Shown here one piece after another: positions 9,003 through 18,378 of a stretch of DNA of 64,000 bases (position 1 is the first letter of the stretch; each line of letters opens with the position of its first letter). The translations under genes were made by a program, and so were the position numbers. The stretch is from positions 71,803 through 135,802 of the forward strand of contig JAEWBN010000003.1 of NCBI GenBank assembly GCA_023391095.1. The letters run 5' to 3'. Source of the DNA: Pseudomonadota bacterium. Lineage in GTDB: Bacteria > Pseudomonadota > Alphaproteobacteria > Rhizobiales > Devosiaceae. The notes beneath the pieces were generated by a model. That model worked only from the letters and a program-made list of their open reading frames with translations. It did no database searches and was not told the origin of the DNA.

Positions 9003-10976
9003 ATGTCCCACCGAGCAAGGCTTTTAGACTGGTTTGCCAAACCGCCGGACTCGGCGGAGCTGACACTCGCCCAGTGGGCAGCCGCCAGCCGGCAGGTCCC
9101 CTTGCTTTATTGCATGCTCGTGGCCAATTCGCTGATCCTGGCCTGGACGCATCGCGAGGTCGCTCCCGCCACGGTCAGCCTCTACATTCCCCTCGCTCTC
9201 ACCCTGGTCTGCGCCTTCCGCACCCTGATGTGGTGGCGCCAACGCAACCTGGCGGTTTCCGTCGAAAAAGCCCGCCGCGGCCTGCGCGCCATGATCGGCA
9301 TTGGCGGCCTGATGTCGCTGGGCTTTGCCTTCTGGAGCTTCTCGCTCTACCCCTATGGCGACGCCTATCTGCAATCGCAGATCGCCTTTTACATGGGCAT
9401 CACCACCATCGGATGCATGTTCTGCCTCATGCATGTGCGCACCGCAGCCCTGGTGGTCGGCCTCTGCTCCCTGGTCCCGTTCACCATCTTTTTCAGCGTC
9501 TCGGGCCAGGTCACCTTTATCGCCATCTGCATCAACATGGCGCTGGTCATTGCCGCCCTCCTGGTCATTCTCCTGACCAATTCGCGCGATTTTGCCGCTC
9601 TCGTCGCCTCTCGCACCGACATGGCCCGGCGCCAATTCGAAACCCAGGCGATCCTTGAGGAAAACCACCGCCTCGCCAATATCGACAGCCTCACCGGCCT
9701 GCCCAATCGCCGCAGCTTCGACCGGCAGCTGGCCGCCGCGCTGCATGAATCGGCGCAGTCCGGAGAGGCGATTGCCGTGGCCCTGCTCGATCTCGACCGG
9801 TTCAAGTCCATCAACGAGATTTTCGGCCTCCTGACCGGCGACAGGGTGCTGGTGGAAGTGGCGCGGCGTCTGGAAGCCCTCCGCCGGCCGGACATGTTCA
9901 TCGCCCGGCTCGACAGCAACACCTTTGCGCTCCTGATGCATGGCAGTGCCGACGGCAACGCCCTCATGCGCTGGGGCGACATTCTTTGCCGTGCCATGCG
10001 GCAGCCGTTCGACCTGCCCGGAGCCGTCATCCGGCTCACCGTCTCCATCGGCTTTACCCAGTCGCGGCCGGGCGACCGCGCCGACCACGTCTTCGACCGG
10101 GCGGACTATGCGACGTCCGTGGCCAAGCGCGAGAACCGCGGTGGCTGCGTGGTGTATGGCGAGCACCATGACCGCGAGATCAGCAAGATCCGCCGCATGG
10201 AGCATCTGCTGGAAACCGCTGATCTCGAGCGTGAAATCTACATCCTGCTGCAGCCGCAGTTCGACGTTTCGACCGGCATGACGACGGGCTTCGAGGCACT
10301 GGCGCGCTGGCGCAGCCCCATTCTGGGGGAAGTCTCGCCGGGCGAGTTCATTCCCATGGCCGAGCGCACCGGCCAGATCTGCCGCATCACCCAGATGGTG
10401 CTCAAGAAGGCGCTGGAAGTGTCGGTCGACCTGCCCCGCCCGCTCCGCCTGTCGGTCAATCTTTCCGCCCATGACATCGGCTCCACCGCGGTCATCGAGC
10501 AGATCGTCGCCCAGGTCAGCCAGTTCGGCACGCCCTGCCGCATCGATTTCGAGATCACCGAGACTGCCGTCATGCACGATCTGCGACAGGCCAATCTTTC
10601 CCTTTTGGCCCTGCTCAATCTGGGCGCGCGCATTGCGCTGGACGATTTCGGCACCGGCCATTCGAGCCTCACCCATGTGCAGAAGCTGCCGCTTCACCGC
10701 ATCAAGATCGACCGCTCCTTCGTGTCCGAGGTCACCGATGACGCGGCCAGCCGCGCCATCATCAAGACCATGATCGACCTCAGCCGCAATCTGGGCATTT
10801 CCTGTGTGCTGGAAGGGATCGAGACCGAGGAACAGCTCGACGCGCTGGTCCTCCTGGGCGGTCACATCATGCAGGGCTACCTGTTTGGCCGGCCCATGCC
10901 TGTCGATGCCCTGCCCGAATACCTGGCGCGCGAAAAATCGCTGCGCAACATGGAAACCCGCGCCATCAGCGCGTGA
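9003..10976 (+). CDS. Membrane GGDEF-EAL protein: degenerate GGDEF, intact EAL (c-di-GMP phosphodiesterase)
   Basis: The 657-residue product has six or seven membrane helices in residues 30-200 (MASE-like sensor), a GGDEF domain (about 225-390) and an EAL domain (about 400-645). The GGDEF active-site motif is replaced by DSNTF at 304-308, so cyclase activity should be lost. The EAL domain keeps the catalytic set: EAL at 431-433, VNLSAHD, FEITETAV, LDDFGTGHSSL, KIDRSFV and GIETEEQ. It should therefore degrade c-di-GMP, perhaps with GTP binding at the dead GGDEF as a control. It is divergent from the mannosidase gene and alone in its transcript. Confidence 0.88.
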   Translation: MSHRARLLDWFAKPPDSAELTLAQWAAASRQVPLLYCMLVANSLILAWTHREVAPATVSLYIPLALTLVCAFRTLMWWRQRNLAVSVEKARRGLRAMIGIGGLMSLGFAFWSFSLYPYGDAYLQSQIAFYMGITTIGCMFCLMHVRTAALVVGLCSLVPFTIFFSVSGQVTFIAICINMALVIAALLVILLTNSRDFAALVASRTDMARRQFETQAILEENHRLANIDSLTGLPNRRSFDRQLAAALHESAQSGEAIAVALLDLDRFKSINEIFGLLTGDRVLVEVARRLEALRRPDMFIARLDSNTFALLMHGSADGNALMRWGDILCRAMRQPFDLPGAVIRLTVSIGFTQSRPGDRADHVFDRADYATSVAKRENRGGCVVYGEHHDREISKIRRMEHLLETADLEREIYILLQPQFDVSTGMTTGFEALARWRSPILGEVSPGEFIPMAERTGQICRITQMVLKKALEVSVDLPRPLRLSVNLSAHDIGSTAVIEQIVAQVSQFGTPCRIDFEITETAVMHDLRQANLSLLALLNLGARIALDDFGTGHSSLTHVQKLPLHRIKIDRSFVSEVTDDAASRAIIKTMIDLSRNLGISCVLEGIETEEQLDALVLLGGHIMQGYLFGRPMPVDALPEYLAREKSLRNMETRAISA

Positions 10977-10984
10977 ACGGGAAA

Positions 10985-11008
10985 GGGGCGGAACTCTTGT
11001 CCCGCCCC
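10985..11008. terminator. GC hairpin between convergent genes
   Basis: GGGGCGG (10985-10991) and CCGCCCC (11002-11008) form a 7-bp stem in the 45-bp gap between the convergent GGDEF-EAL and ABC transporter genes. No clear T-run follows on either strand, so its role as a terminator is only suggested by position. Confidence 0.35.
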
Positions 11009-11021
11009 CCCCTAAAACGGC

Positions 11022-12881
11022 CTAGCTGGCAGCTGCGTCGAGGTCGAGGAACCCGCCCGACTGGCGTTGCCAGAGCATGGCATAGTGCCCGCCTGAGGCC
11101 AGGAGCTGGGCATGGCTGCCCTCTTCCACGATGCGCCCCTTCTCCAGCACCACCAGGCGGTCCATGGCCGCAATGGTGGACAGCCGGTGGGCGATGGCGA
11201 TCACCGTCTTGCCCTGCATCAGGTGCGTCAGCTGTTCCTGGATCGCCGCCTCGACCTCTGAATCGAGGGCTGAAGTGGCTTCGTCCAGCACCAGGATCGG
11301 GGCATTCTTGAGCAGCACCCGGGCGATGGCCACGCGCTGACGCTGCCCGCCCGAGAGCTTGACGCCCCGCTCGCCCACATGGGCGTCATAGCCCTTGCGG
11401 CCCTGCGGGTCCGAGAGGCCCATGATGACGTCATGCACGTTGGCCTGGATGGCCGCCTCGATCATCGCCTCGTCACTGGCGTCATGCCGCCCGTATTTGA
11501 GGTTCTCCCGCACCGAGCGATGCAGGAGCGAAGTGTCCTGGCTGACCAGTCCGATGGCCGCGCGCAGGCTTTCCTGCGTGACATCGCGCACATCCTGCCC
11601 ATCGATCCGGATCGAGCCCTCCTGCACGTCGAACATGCGCAGGGCCAGGTTGACCAGCGTCGACTTGCCCGAACCCGAGCGCCCGACCAGCCCGATCTTC
11701 TCGCCCGGCTTGATGGAGAGGCTGAACTGGTCGATGACCGCCCCCTCCTTGCCGCGCCAGTAGTTGAAGCTGACCCCGTCATAGTCGAGCCCGCCTGCCG
11801 TCACCGCCAGCGGCTTTGCGCCCGGCGCATCGAGCTGGGTCAGCGGCTGGGCAATGGTGTCCATCGAATCCCGCGTCGTGCCGATCTGGCGGAAGATGTT
11901 GGAGCCGATCTCGAGGATCCAGCCGCTCATGTTCATGATCTGCAGCGCAAACGGGATCGCCGTCGCCACCGCCGCGGCGCTCAGCACGCCATTGTTCCAG
12001 CCGGTCAGCGCCAGCCAGGTCACCGACACCACGAGCCCCGCATTAAGCAGGAACAGCACCGACCACATATAGGTAAAGACCCGCATGAGTTTGCGGAACT
12101 CGATGGCGTGGTCCATCACGCTGTCGGCGACATACTTGTCCTCATGCCCGCCAGTGGCGAAGGTCTTGATGGTCTGGATATTGGTGTAGCTGTCCACGAT
12201 CCGGCCCGTCATCACCGACTTGGCTTCCGAAAGCGTCTCGGAATAGCGGGCGATGAGCGGCATGGTGATGGTGAAGAGGATCGCATAGAGCAGCAGCCAC
12301 ACCCCGATCGGTACCAGCAGCACAGGGTCGAGCCCGGCCAGCACGACGATGGCCACGACGACGAAGATCGCCGCATACCAGGCTGCGTCGATGGTGAGGT
12401 TCACCCCGATCTCGATGGCCTCGCCGGCCTGGATCACCTTGTTGGCGATGCGCCCGGCAAAGTCGTTCTGAAAGAAGGTCCAGCTCTGGCGGATGACATG
12501 CCAATGGCTCTGCCAGCGGATGAGATCGACCAGATTTGGGACGATGCCGTGGTTGCGGATCAGCGTGTCCAGAAGAAAGGTCAGCGGCCGCACCAGCACG
12601 ACGACGAACACCATCCAGAGCAGCGTCGTGCTGTGCTGGTCGAAGATGTCGCCTGGATTGGTGGTGGCCAGCATGCCGACCACAAGGCCGACAAAAACAG
12701 GCATCAGCGCATCGGCAACCGAGCCGATGGCCACGAGAATGAAGCGGAGAATGAAAGCGCCCCGGAACTAGCCGACGAAATAGCCAACAAAGGCCTTGAG
12801 ACCCATCGGCGGCTGGCGGTTTTCGGCCAGGGCAACGGGTGAGTAGAGATTGTCGAAGAAATCGACGACGCGGTTGAACAT
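11022..12881 (-). CDS. ABC half-transporter (permease-ATPase) interrupted by an in-frame amber codon at codon 38
   Basis: Reading from ATG 12881 gives 37 residues (MFNRVVDFF...VGYFVG), then TAG at 12770-12768, then the same frame continues through the first membrane helix into a complete ABC exporter: six membrane helices, Walker A GRSGSGKST, signature LSGGQRQRVA, Walker B ILVLDEATSA and H-loop AHRLST. The N-terminal 37 codons align in style with residues about 14-50 of the neighbouring paralogue (EPPKGLVAF...), so they belong to this gene. A CAG to TAG change would explain it. The longest uninterrupted reading starts at a GTG at 12734 (570 residues) and lacks part of helix 1. It may be a recent pseudogene, a readthrough case or a sequence error. 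Confidence 0.75.
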
Positions 12882-13188
12882 AGTTCTGCTCTTATGTGAG
12901 CCGCGCCTGACGCTTTGGTTTTTCGGGCGATCAGGTTCGGTGACGGTCGATGGGTTTTGGCTGTTTGGAGGCTGCACTGTCCGGATTGCCTCTATCCATG
13001 AACTTGATGATGTCACCCATCGGGGATCTCCTCGGTTTGGTTGCTGTTTCACCTCTCCCTCTGGGGGAGAGGTCGGATCGCTCTTGCGAGCCGGGTGAGG
13101 GGGCCTTGGCCCCACGAGGTTGCTGAAGGCCCCCTCACCCGATGCTGCGCATCGACCTCTCCCCCGAAGGGAGAGGTAAGTCCTTGCC
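12882..13188. repeat. Non-coding gap with family B intergenic repeat (three hairpins)
   Basis: This 307-bp gap between the two ABC genes holds a compound palindrome: a hairpin ACCTCTCCC...GGGAGAGGT at 13051-13072, a perfect 13-bp stem GGGTGAGGGGGCC (13093-13105) with GGCCCCCTCACCC (13128-13140), and a third hairpin GACCTCTCCC...GGGAGAGGT near 13161-13182. The same units recur at 6.2 kb and 50.5 kb. The part nearest the downstream gene (12882-13040) shows no repeat or clear promoter. Confidence 0.75.
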
Positions 13189-15039
13189 CTACTCCGCCGC
13201 TTCCTCGTCCTGGTCGGCGTCGATGAAGCCGCCGGACTGGCGGTGCCAGAGCTGGCTATAGATGCCGCCCGTATCGACCAGTTCGGCATGCGTGCCGGTC
13301 TCGATGACCTTGCCCTTATCCAGCACCACGAGCCGGTCCATCATGGCGATGGTCGAGAGGCGATGGGCGATGGCGATCACCGTCTTGCCGTCCATCAGCA
13401 TGTGGAGCTGGCCCTGGATGGCCGCTTCGACCTCGGAGTCGAGCGCGGAAGTGGCCTCGTCCAACACCAGGATGGGCGCATTCTTGAGCAGCACGCGGGC
13501 AATGGCAATACGCTGACGCTGCCCGCCCGAGAGCTTGACGCCCCGCTCGCCCACATGGGCATCGAAGCCCTTGCGACCCTGCAGGTCGCTCAGCCCCTCG
13601 ATGAAATCCGTTGCCTCGGCCAGTTCGGCAGCGCGGCGCATCATTTCCTCGGTCGCGTCTGGGCGGCCATAGATGATGTTGTCGCGCACCGAGCGGTGCA
13701 GGAGCGACGTATCCTGCGTCACCACGCCGATATTTGCCCTGAGGCTATCCTGCGTGACCTTGGCGATGTCGTGCCCGTCGAGCAGGATGCGTCCGTCCGC
13801 CCGGTCGTAGAAGCGCAGCAGCAGGTTGACGAGGGTCGATTTGCCCGCCCCCGACCGCCCCACGAGGCCGATCTTCTCTCCCGGCTTGATGTGGAGGTTG
13901 AGGTTGTCGATCACCCCACCCTTCTTGCCGTAGTGGAACGAAACATTTTCGAACTTGATGTCGCCCTGCACCACCGGCAGCGGCTTGGCATCGGGAACGT
14001 CCGAGACCACGCGCGACACCGACAGCGAGGAAATGCCGTCCCGTACCGTGCCGATATTCTCGAACAGCGAGGACATTTCCCACATGACCCACTGGCTCAT
14101 GCCCTGGAAGCGCATCACGAGGCCTAGCGAAACAGCCAGCGAACCGGGGCTCATCAGCCCCTGCATCCAGAGCCATACGCCGGTGCCGCCGACAGCGGCG
14201 AGCAGCAGCGAGTTCGACCACAGAACCAGCGTATTGAGCACGGTAAAGAGCCGCATCTGCCGGTAGGCAGTGTCGAGAAACTCGTCCATGGCCTCCTTGG
14301 CGTACTTCTCTTCCCGGTTGGAATGGCTGAAGAGCTTGACGGTGGCGATGTTGGTATAGCTGTCCACGATGCGGCCGGTCATCATCGAGCGGGCATCGGC
14401 CTGTTCCTGGGAAATCTTGCCCATGCGCGGGATGAAGTAGAACATCATCCCCACATAGGCGACGAGCCAGATCAGGAACGGGATGGTCAGCCGCCAGTCC
14501 GAGGCCGCCACCAGCACCACAGCGCCGGTGAAATAGACGACCACATAGACCAGCATGTCGAGCAGCTTCATCACCACTTCGCGCACCGCGAGCGATGTCT
14601 GCATCAGCTTGGCGCCGATGCGGCCGGCAAACTCGTCCTGGAAAAAGCTCATCGACTGGCGGATGAGATAGCGATGGCTCATCCAGCGAATGCGCTGGGG
14701 GAAGTTGCCCAGAAGTGTCTGGTGCATGACCACCGTCGAAAGCAGCGCGCAGAGGGGCAGGAAGACCACCACAACCGCGCCCATAAGCCAGAGCTTCCAG
14801 CCGTCGGTCTGCATGAAGGTAGCCGGATCGGCGTCTGCCAGCCAGTTCACCACATCGCCGATGAAACCGAAGACGATGATTTCCCCGATTGCCACCACCG
14901 CAGCGGCAACAGCCATCAGCGCCAGCCAGCGCTTAGCGCCGTGGCTATAGTGCAGGCAAAAAGCAACCAGGCCCTTGGGCGGCTCGACCGGTTCGTCCTT
15001 GGGATAGGGGTCCAGTCTTTTTTCAAACCAGCGCAGCAT
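13189..15039 (-). CDS. ABC half-transporter (permease-ATPase), intact
   Basis: A 616-residue ABC exporter of the multidrug/lipid type. Six membrane helices span residues about 35-330, followed by the nucleotide-binding domain with Walker A GRSGAGKST, signature LSGGQRQRIA, Walker B ILVLDEATSA and H-loop AHRLST. It resembles its downstream neighbour throughout, so the two probably formed a heterodimer before the neighbour acquired an amber codon. The ATG at 15039 has no good ribosome binding site (TTTGAATAA before it). The substrate is not predictable. Confidence 0.88.
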   Translation of the reverse strand: MLRWFEKRLDPYPKDEPVEPPKGLVAFCLHYSHGAKRWLALMAVAAAVVAIGEIIVFGFIGDVVNWLADADPATFMQTDGWKLWLMGAVVVVFLPLCALLSTVVMHQTLLGNFPQRIRWMSHRYLIRQSMSFFQDEFAGRIGAKLMQTSLAVREVVMKLLDMLVYVVVYFTGAVVLVAASDWRLTIPFLIWLVAYVGMMFYFIPRMGKISQEQADARSMMTGRIVDSYTNIATVKLFSHSNREEKYAKEAMDEFLDTAYRQMRLFTVLNTLVLWSNSLLLAAVGGTGVWLWMQGLMSPGSLAVSLGLVMRFQGMSQWVMWEMSSLFENIGTVRDGISSLSVSRVVSDVPDAKPLPVVQGDIKFENVSFHYGKKGGVIDNLNLHIKPGEKIGLVGRSGAGKSTLVNLLLRFYDRADGRILLDGHDIAKVTQDSLRANIGVVTQDTSLLHRSVRDNIIYGRPDATEEMMRRAAELAEATDFIEGLSDLQGRKGFDAHVGERGVKLSGGQRQRIAIARVLLKNAPILVLDEATSALDSEVEAAIQGQLHMLMDGKTVIAIAHRLSTIAMMDRLVVLDKGKVIETGTHAELVDTGGIYSQLWHRQSGGFIDADQDEEAAE

Positions 15040-15445
15040 TTATTCAAACCATTCTTTTCAAGCGCGGCCCAGCGCAATCCAAAGCATTGCGACCCCGGCA
15101 TGGGCCGGGTCAGGCGTGATGGGCCGACGGCTGACGTCCGTACGGAAATTTCGGAACCGGCGCTCGTGTCAGTCCTGCGGACAGAGGAGCGGCGTGCAGG
15201 CAGCCGCGCAGCCCTCCCTCCCAAATGCCGACGCAATTGCGGCAAAGAGTGTGCTGTGCAGCCGATAGCCGCACAGAATACACGACTATCCGGAGTCGCC
15301 TGTAACCGAAGCGCCACAGCTTGGGATCGATCAACGAAACGTGACGATCCCCACGCATGGCCAGGGGCCAAGTCGACACCGGACATGACACGCCTCGCCA
15401 GACATGGCACCACTGACCGCAGAACGCTTTGCCATTGGACCCTTC
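15040..15445. other. Non-coding divergent region between ABC transporter and pepN
   Basis: About 400 bp without a supportable gene. Short open frames here do not have family features. It must carry promoters for the ABC genes (leftward) and pepN (rightward). A short near-palindrome around CCCCGGCATGGGCCGGGT lies near 15094. Nothing else was recognised. Confidence 0.5.
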
Positions 15446-18082
15446 ATGCGCACCGACACCGAACAGACCATCTATCTCAAGGACTATGCCCCGACCCCCT
15501 ACAGGATCGTGTCAGTAGACCTCGATTTCCGGATTCTGGAGGACGCGACCCGCGTCCGGGCGCAACTGACCATCGAGCCACGCGAAGACACGGCGCCGGG
15601 GACGCCCCTCGTGCTGGACGGTGATGACCTCAAGCTCGACAGCATCGCCATCGATGGCGCCCCGCTCGTGCTCTCGTCCTATCTGGCCGAGGCCAACAGC
15701 CTGACCCTGGTCGAGCCGCCGCATCGCCGCTTCGTCCTCGATACCGAGGTGACGCTCGATCCGGCCGCCAACACCAAGCTCATGGGCCTTTACCGCTCCA
15801 GCGGCACCTGGTGCACGCAATGCGAGCCGGAAGGCTTCCGCCGCATCACCTATTACCTCGATCGGCCCGACATTCTTGCCCCGTTCAAGGTCCGCATCAC
15901 CGCGCCGCTGGCCGTGGCGCCCGTGCTTCTGGCCAATGGCAATCTGGTGGACCGCGGCGATGCCGGGGACGGCATGCACTATGCCGTCTGGGAAGACCCC
16001 TTCCCCAAGCCGGCCTACCTCTTCGCCCTCGTTGCCGGCGATCTCGGCTCGATCACCGACACCTTCACCACCATGAGCGGCCGCAAGGTCGACCTGGCGA
16101 TCTATTGCACCCATGGCAAGGAAGCCGAATGCCATCACGCCATGGACAGCCTCAAGCGCTCCATGGCCTGGGACGAGCGCCGCTTCGGCCGTGAATACGA
16201 TCTCGACGTCTTCAACATCGTGGCCGTCAGCGACTTCAATTTCGGGGCGATGGAGAACAAGGGCCTCAATATCTTCAATGACAAGCTGGTCTTCGCGCAG
16301 CCCGAAACGGCCACCGACGCCAACTACCACTCCATCGAGCGCGTGATCGCGCACGAATACTTCCACAACTGGACCGGCAACCGCATCACCTGCCGCGACT
16401 GGTTCCAGCTCTGCCTCAAGGAAGGCCTCACCGTTTATCGCGACCAGGAATTTTCTTCGGACGAGCATAGCCGACCGGTGCAGCGCATCCACGACGTGCA
16501 GAACTTGCGCACCAACCAGTTCCCCGAGGATGGCGGCCCCCTCGCCCATCCGCCAAGGCCCGACCATTATCGCGAGATCAACAACTTCTATACGACCACG
16601 GTCTACGAAAAGGGCTCCGAGGTCGTGCGCATGCTGGCAACGCTTCTGGGCGAGACCGGCTTCCGCAAGGGCATGGATCTCTATTTCCAGCGGCATGATG
16701 GCGAGGCCACCACGATCGAAGCCTTCATCAAGGTCTTCGAGGATGCCACCGGCACCGATCTCTCCCAGTTCATCACCTGGTATCTGCAGGCCGGCACCCC
16801 GCAGGTCACCGTCTCGGACAACTATGACGCCGCGACGCAGACCTATTCGCTCACCATGACGCAGTCGGTTGCCCCGACCCCGGGACAGCCGGACAAAAAG
16901 CCACTGCTCATTCCGGTCCGCTTCGGCCTTATCGGCCCCAATGGCAGCCCCATGGGCTGGAGCGCTGTATCGGGCGGCACCGTCAGGGACGACCTCATCC
17001 TCCTCGACAAGGACACCGTGACCCTCACCTTCTCCGGCGTTGCGAACAGGCCGGTGCCCTCGCTGTTCCGCGGCTTCTCGGCCCCGGTCAAGCTCAGCTC
17101 GGGCCTCAGCCAGGATGACCTGCTCTTCCTGGCTCGCCATGACAGCGACCCGTTCAATCGCTGGGACGCCCTGCAGACGGTTTCGACCAGCCTGCTCTCC
17201 AATGCAGCGAAGGGCCAGCGCTGGTCCGATACCGATGTGGACGCACTGCGTCAGGCTCTGATCGATACCCTCGATAATCCCGAGCTCGATCCCGCCTTCA
17301 AGGCGCAGGCCATCGGCTTGCCGGGCGAAATGGCTGTAGCCCGCCATCTCGGCAGCAATGTCGATTCGGACGCCGTCGCCGCGGCGCGGCACGACCTGCT
17401 GACCGCGCTTGTCGGCCCCATCGCGGGCAAGCTCGAAGCGCTCTACGCCTCCCTCGCCTCCGCCGCGCCCTATAGTCCGGATGCCGCGCAGGCCGGGCAA
17501 CGCGCGCTCCGCAATGGCCTGCTGCAACTTCTGGTTGCCGGATCGGACCGGGGCGATGCGCTTGCCACCCAGCAATATCAGTCGGCCACCAACATGACCG
17601 ACCGCTATTCGGCCATGGCCATTGCCGCCCATTACTGGGCACCCGGCGCACAGGCGCTGCTCGGCGACTTCCGCACCCGCTTTGCCGGCGATCCGCTGGT
17701 CTTCGACAAGTGGCTCACCGCGTCCGCGCAGGCGCCCGATGACGGCGTGATCGAAAGGATGCGTGCCATCCTTGCAGCGCCGGATTTCCCGCGCACCAAT
17801 CCCAACCGCCTGCGCTCGCTGCTCGGTGCTTTCGTGATGAGCAATCCGGTCCAGTTCACCCGCGCCGATGGTGCCGGCTTCCGCTTCATCACCGAAGCGG
17901 TTGCCGCCATCGACAAGGTCAACCCGCAGGTTGCCTCCCGCATCCTCACCGGCTTCCGCATCCTGCCCATTCTGGAAGCCAGCCGTCAGCAGGCGGGCAA
18001 GGCAGCGCTCGAAGCGCTCAAGTCGCAGCACACGCTCAGCCGCAATGTCGGGGAAATTCTCGACCGGATTCTCGCCGGCTGA
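15446..18082 (+). CDS. pepN: Aminopeptidase N (M1 family)
   Basis: A zinc metallo-aminopeptidase that trims N-terminal residues from cytoplasmic peptides. The ATG at 15446 gives 878 residues beginning MRTDTEQTIYLKDY, the usual PepN start; a frame extension to 15404 looks spurious. The exopeptidase motif GAMEN is at residues 267-271, the zinc site HEYFH at 303-307, and the third zinc ligand E326 in LKEGLTVYRD. Length and the C-terminal helical domain match gamma/alphaproteobacterial PepN of about 870-880 residues. The gene is single and followed by a possible hairpin terminator. Confidence 0.95.
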   Translation: MRTDTEQTIYLKDYAPTPYRIVSVDLDFRILEDATRVRAQLTIEPREDTAPGTPLVLDGDDLKLDSIAIDGAPLVLSSYLAEANSLTLVEPPHRRFVLDTEVTLDPAANTKLMGLYRSSGTWCTQCEPEGFRRITYYLDRPDILAPFKVRITAPLAVAPVLLANGNLVDRGDAGDGMHYAVWEDPFPKPAYLFALVAGDLGSITDTFTTMSGRKVDLAIYCTHGKEAECHHAMDSLKRSMAWDERRFGREYDLDVFNIVAVSDFNFGAMENKGLNIFNDKLVFAQPETATDANYHSIERVIAHEYFHNWTGNRITCRDWFQLCLKEGLTVYRDQEFSSDEHSRPVQRIHDVQNLRTNQFPEDGGPLAHPPRPDHYREINNFYTTTVYEKGSEVVRMLATLLGETGFRKGMDLYFQRHDGEATTIEAFIKVFEDATGTDLSQFITWYLQAGTPQVTVSDNYDAATQTYSLTMTQSVAPTPGQPDKKPLLIPVRFGLIGPNGSPMGWSAVSGGTVRDDLILLDKDTVTLTFSGVANRPVPSLFRGFSAPVKLSSGLSQDDLLFLARHDSDPFNRWDALQTVSTSLLSNAAKGQRWSDTDVDALRQALIDTLDNPELDPAFKAQAIGLPGEMAVARHLGSNVDSDAVAAARHDLLTALVGPIAGKLEALYASLASAAPYSPDAAQAGQRALRNGLLQLLVAGSDRGDALATQQYQSATNMTDRYSAMAIAAHYWAPGAQALLGDFRTRFAGDPLVFDKWLTASAQAPDDGVIERMRAILAAPDFPRTNPNRLRSLLGAFVMSNPVQFTRADGAGFRFITEAVAAIDKVNPQVASRILTGFRILPILEASRQQAGKAALEALKSQHTLSRNVGEILDRILAG

Positions 18083-18093
18083 TCGCCATTTTA

Positions 18094-18123
18094 GCCGGAG
18101 GGTCGCATTAGCGGCTCTCCGGC
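18094..18123 (+). terminator. Hairpin after pepN
   Basis: GCCGGAG (18094-18100) pairs with CTCCGGC (18117-18123) over a 16-base loop, 12 bases past the pepN stop. The stem is short, the loop long and there is no T-run, so it is a weak candidate. The rest of the 296-bp gap to the next gene is noticeably more AT-rich and should hold the promoter of the histidine kinase. Confidence 0.3.
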
Positions 18124-18378
18124 ACCCAATGACACGCTCAACGTCAACAGTCTGCCAACCAATTCGACCTGATTTCCACACTTGGCCAGGCCCAGCTTCA
18201 GGCGCCCGATTTTTGGAAGAATTTTTCTTCCCCGCTAAGTGATTCAGCCGACTCCGCTTTTTCCGACAGGCCTCAAAACCTCTCTCCCGAGCCTATGGAC
18301 ATCTGCAGGCGAATTGATTCATACCTTGTTAACCGCTGGTTGGTTTGGGGCTAACCTCTTTTAATATCGGAGATTTTC

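Noticed and set aside
12882..13188. CRISPR-like appearance of the repeated CCTCTCCC units
   Set aside because: The units are inverted hairpins with no regular spacers and recur singly in other gaps; no cas genes are present.
15040..15445. Possible small genes in the ABC-pepN gap
   Set aside because: Several short frames on both strands lack ribosome binding sites and family features and overlap each other.
15512..18181. An 889-codon open frame antisense to pepN
   Set aside because: It mirrors pepN completely, has no family motif and is Asp/Gly/Arg-rich in the way produced by high GC at third positions. pepN has full catalytic motifs.
18320..18378. CtrA-type TTAA-N7-TTAA site before the histidine kinase
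   Set aside because: Only TTAA-N7-TTGG is present in an AT-rich stretch. The second half-site does not match, so no site is called.
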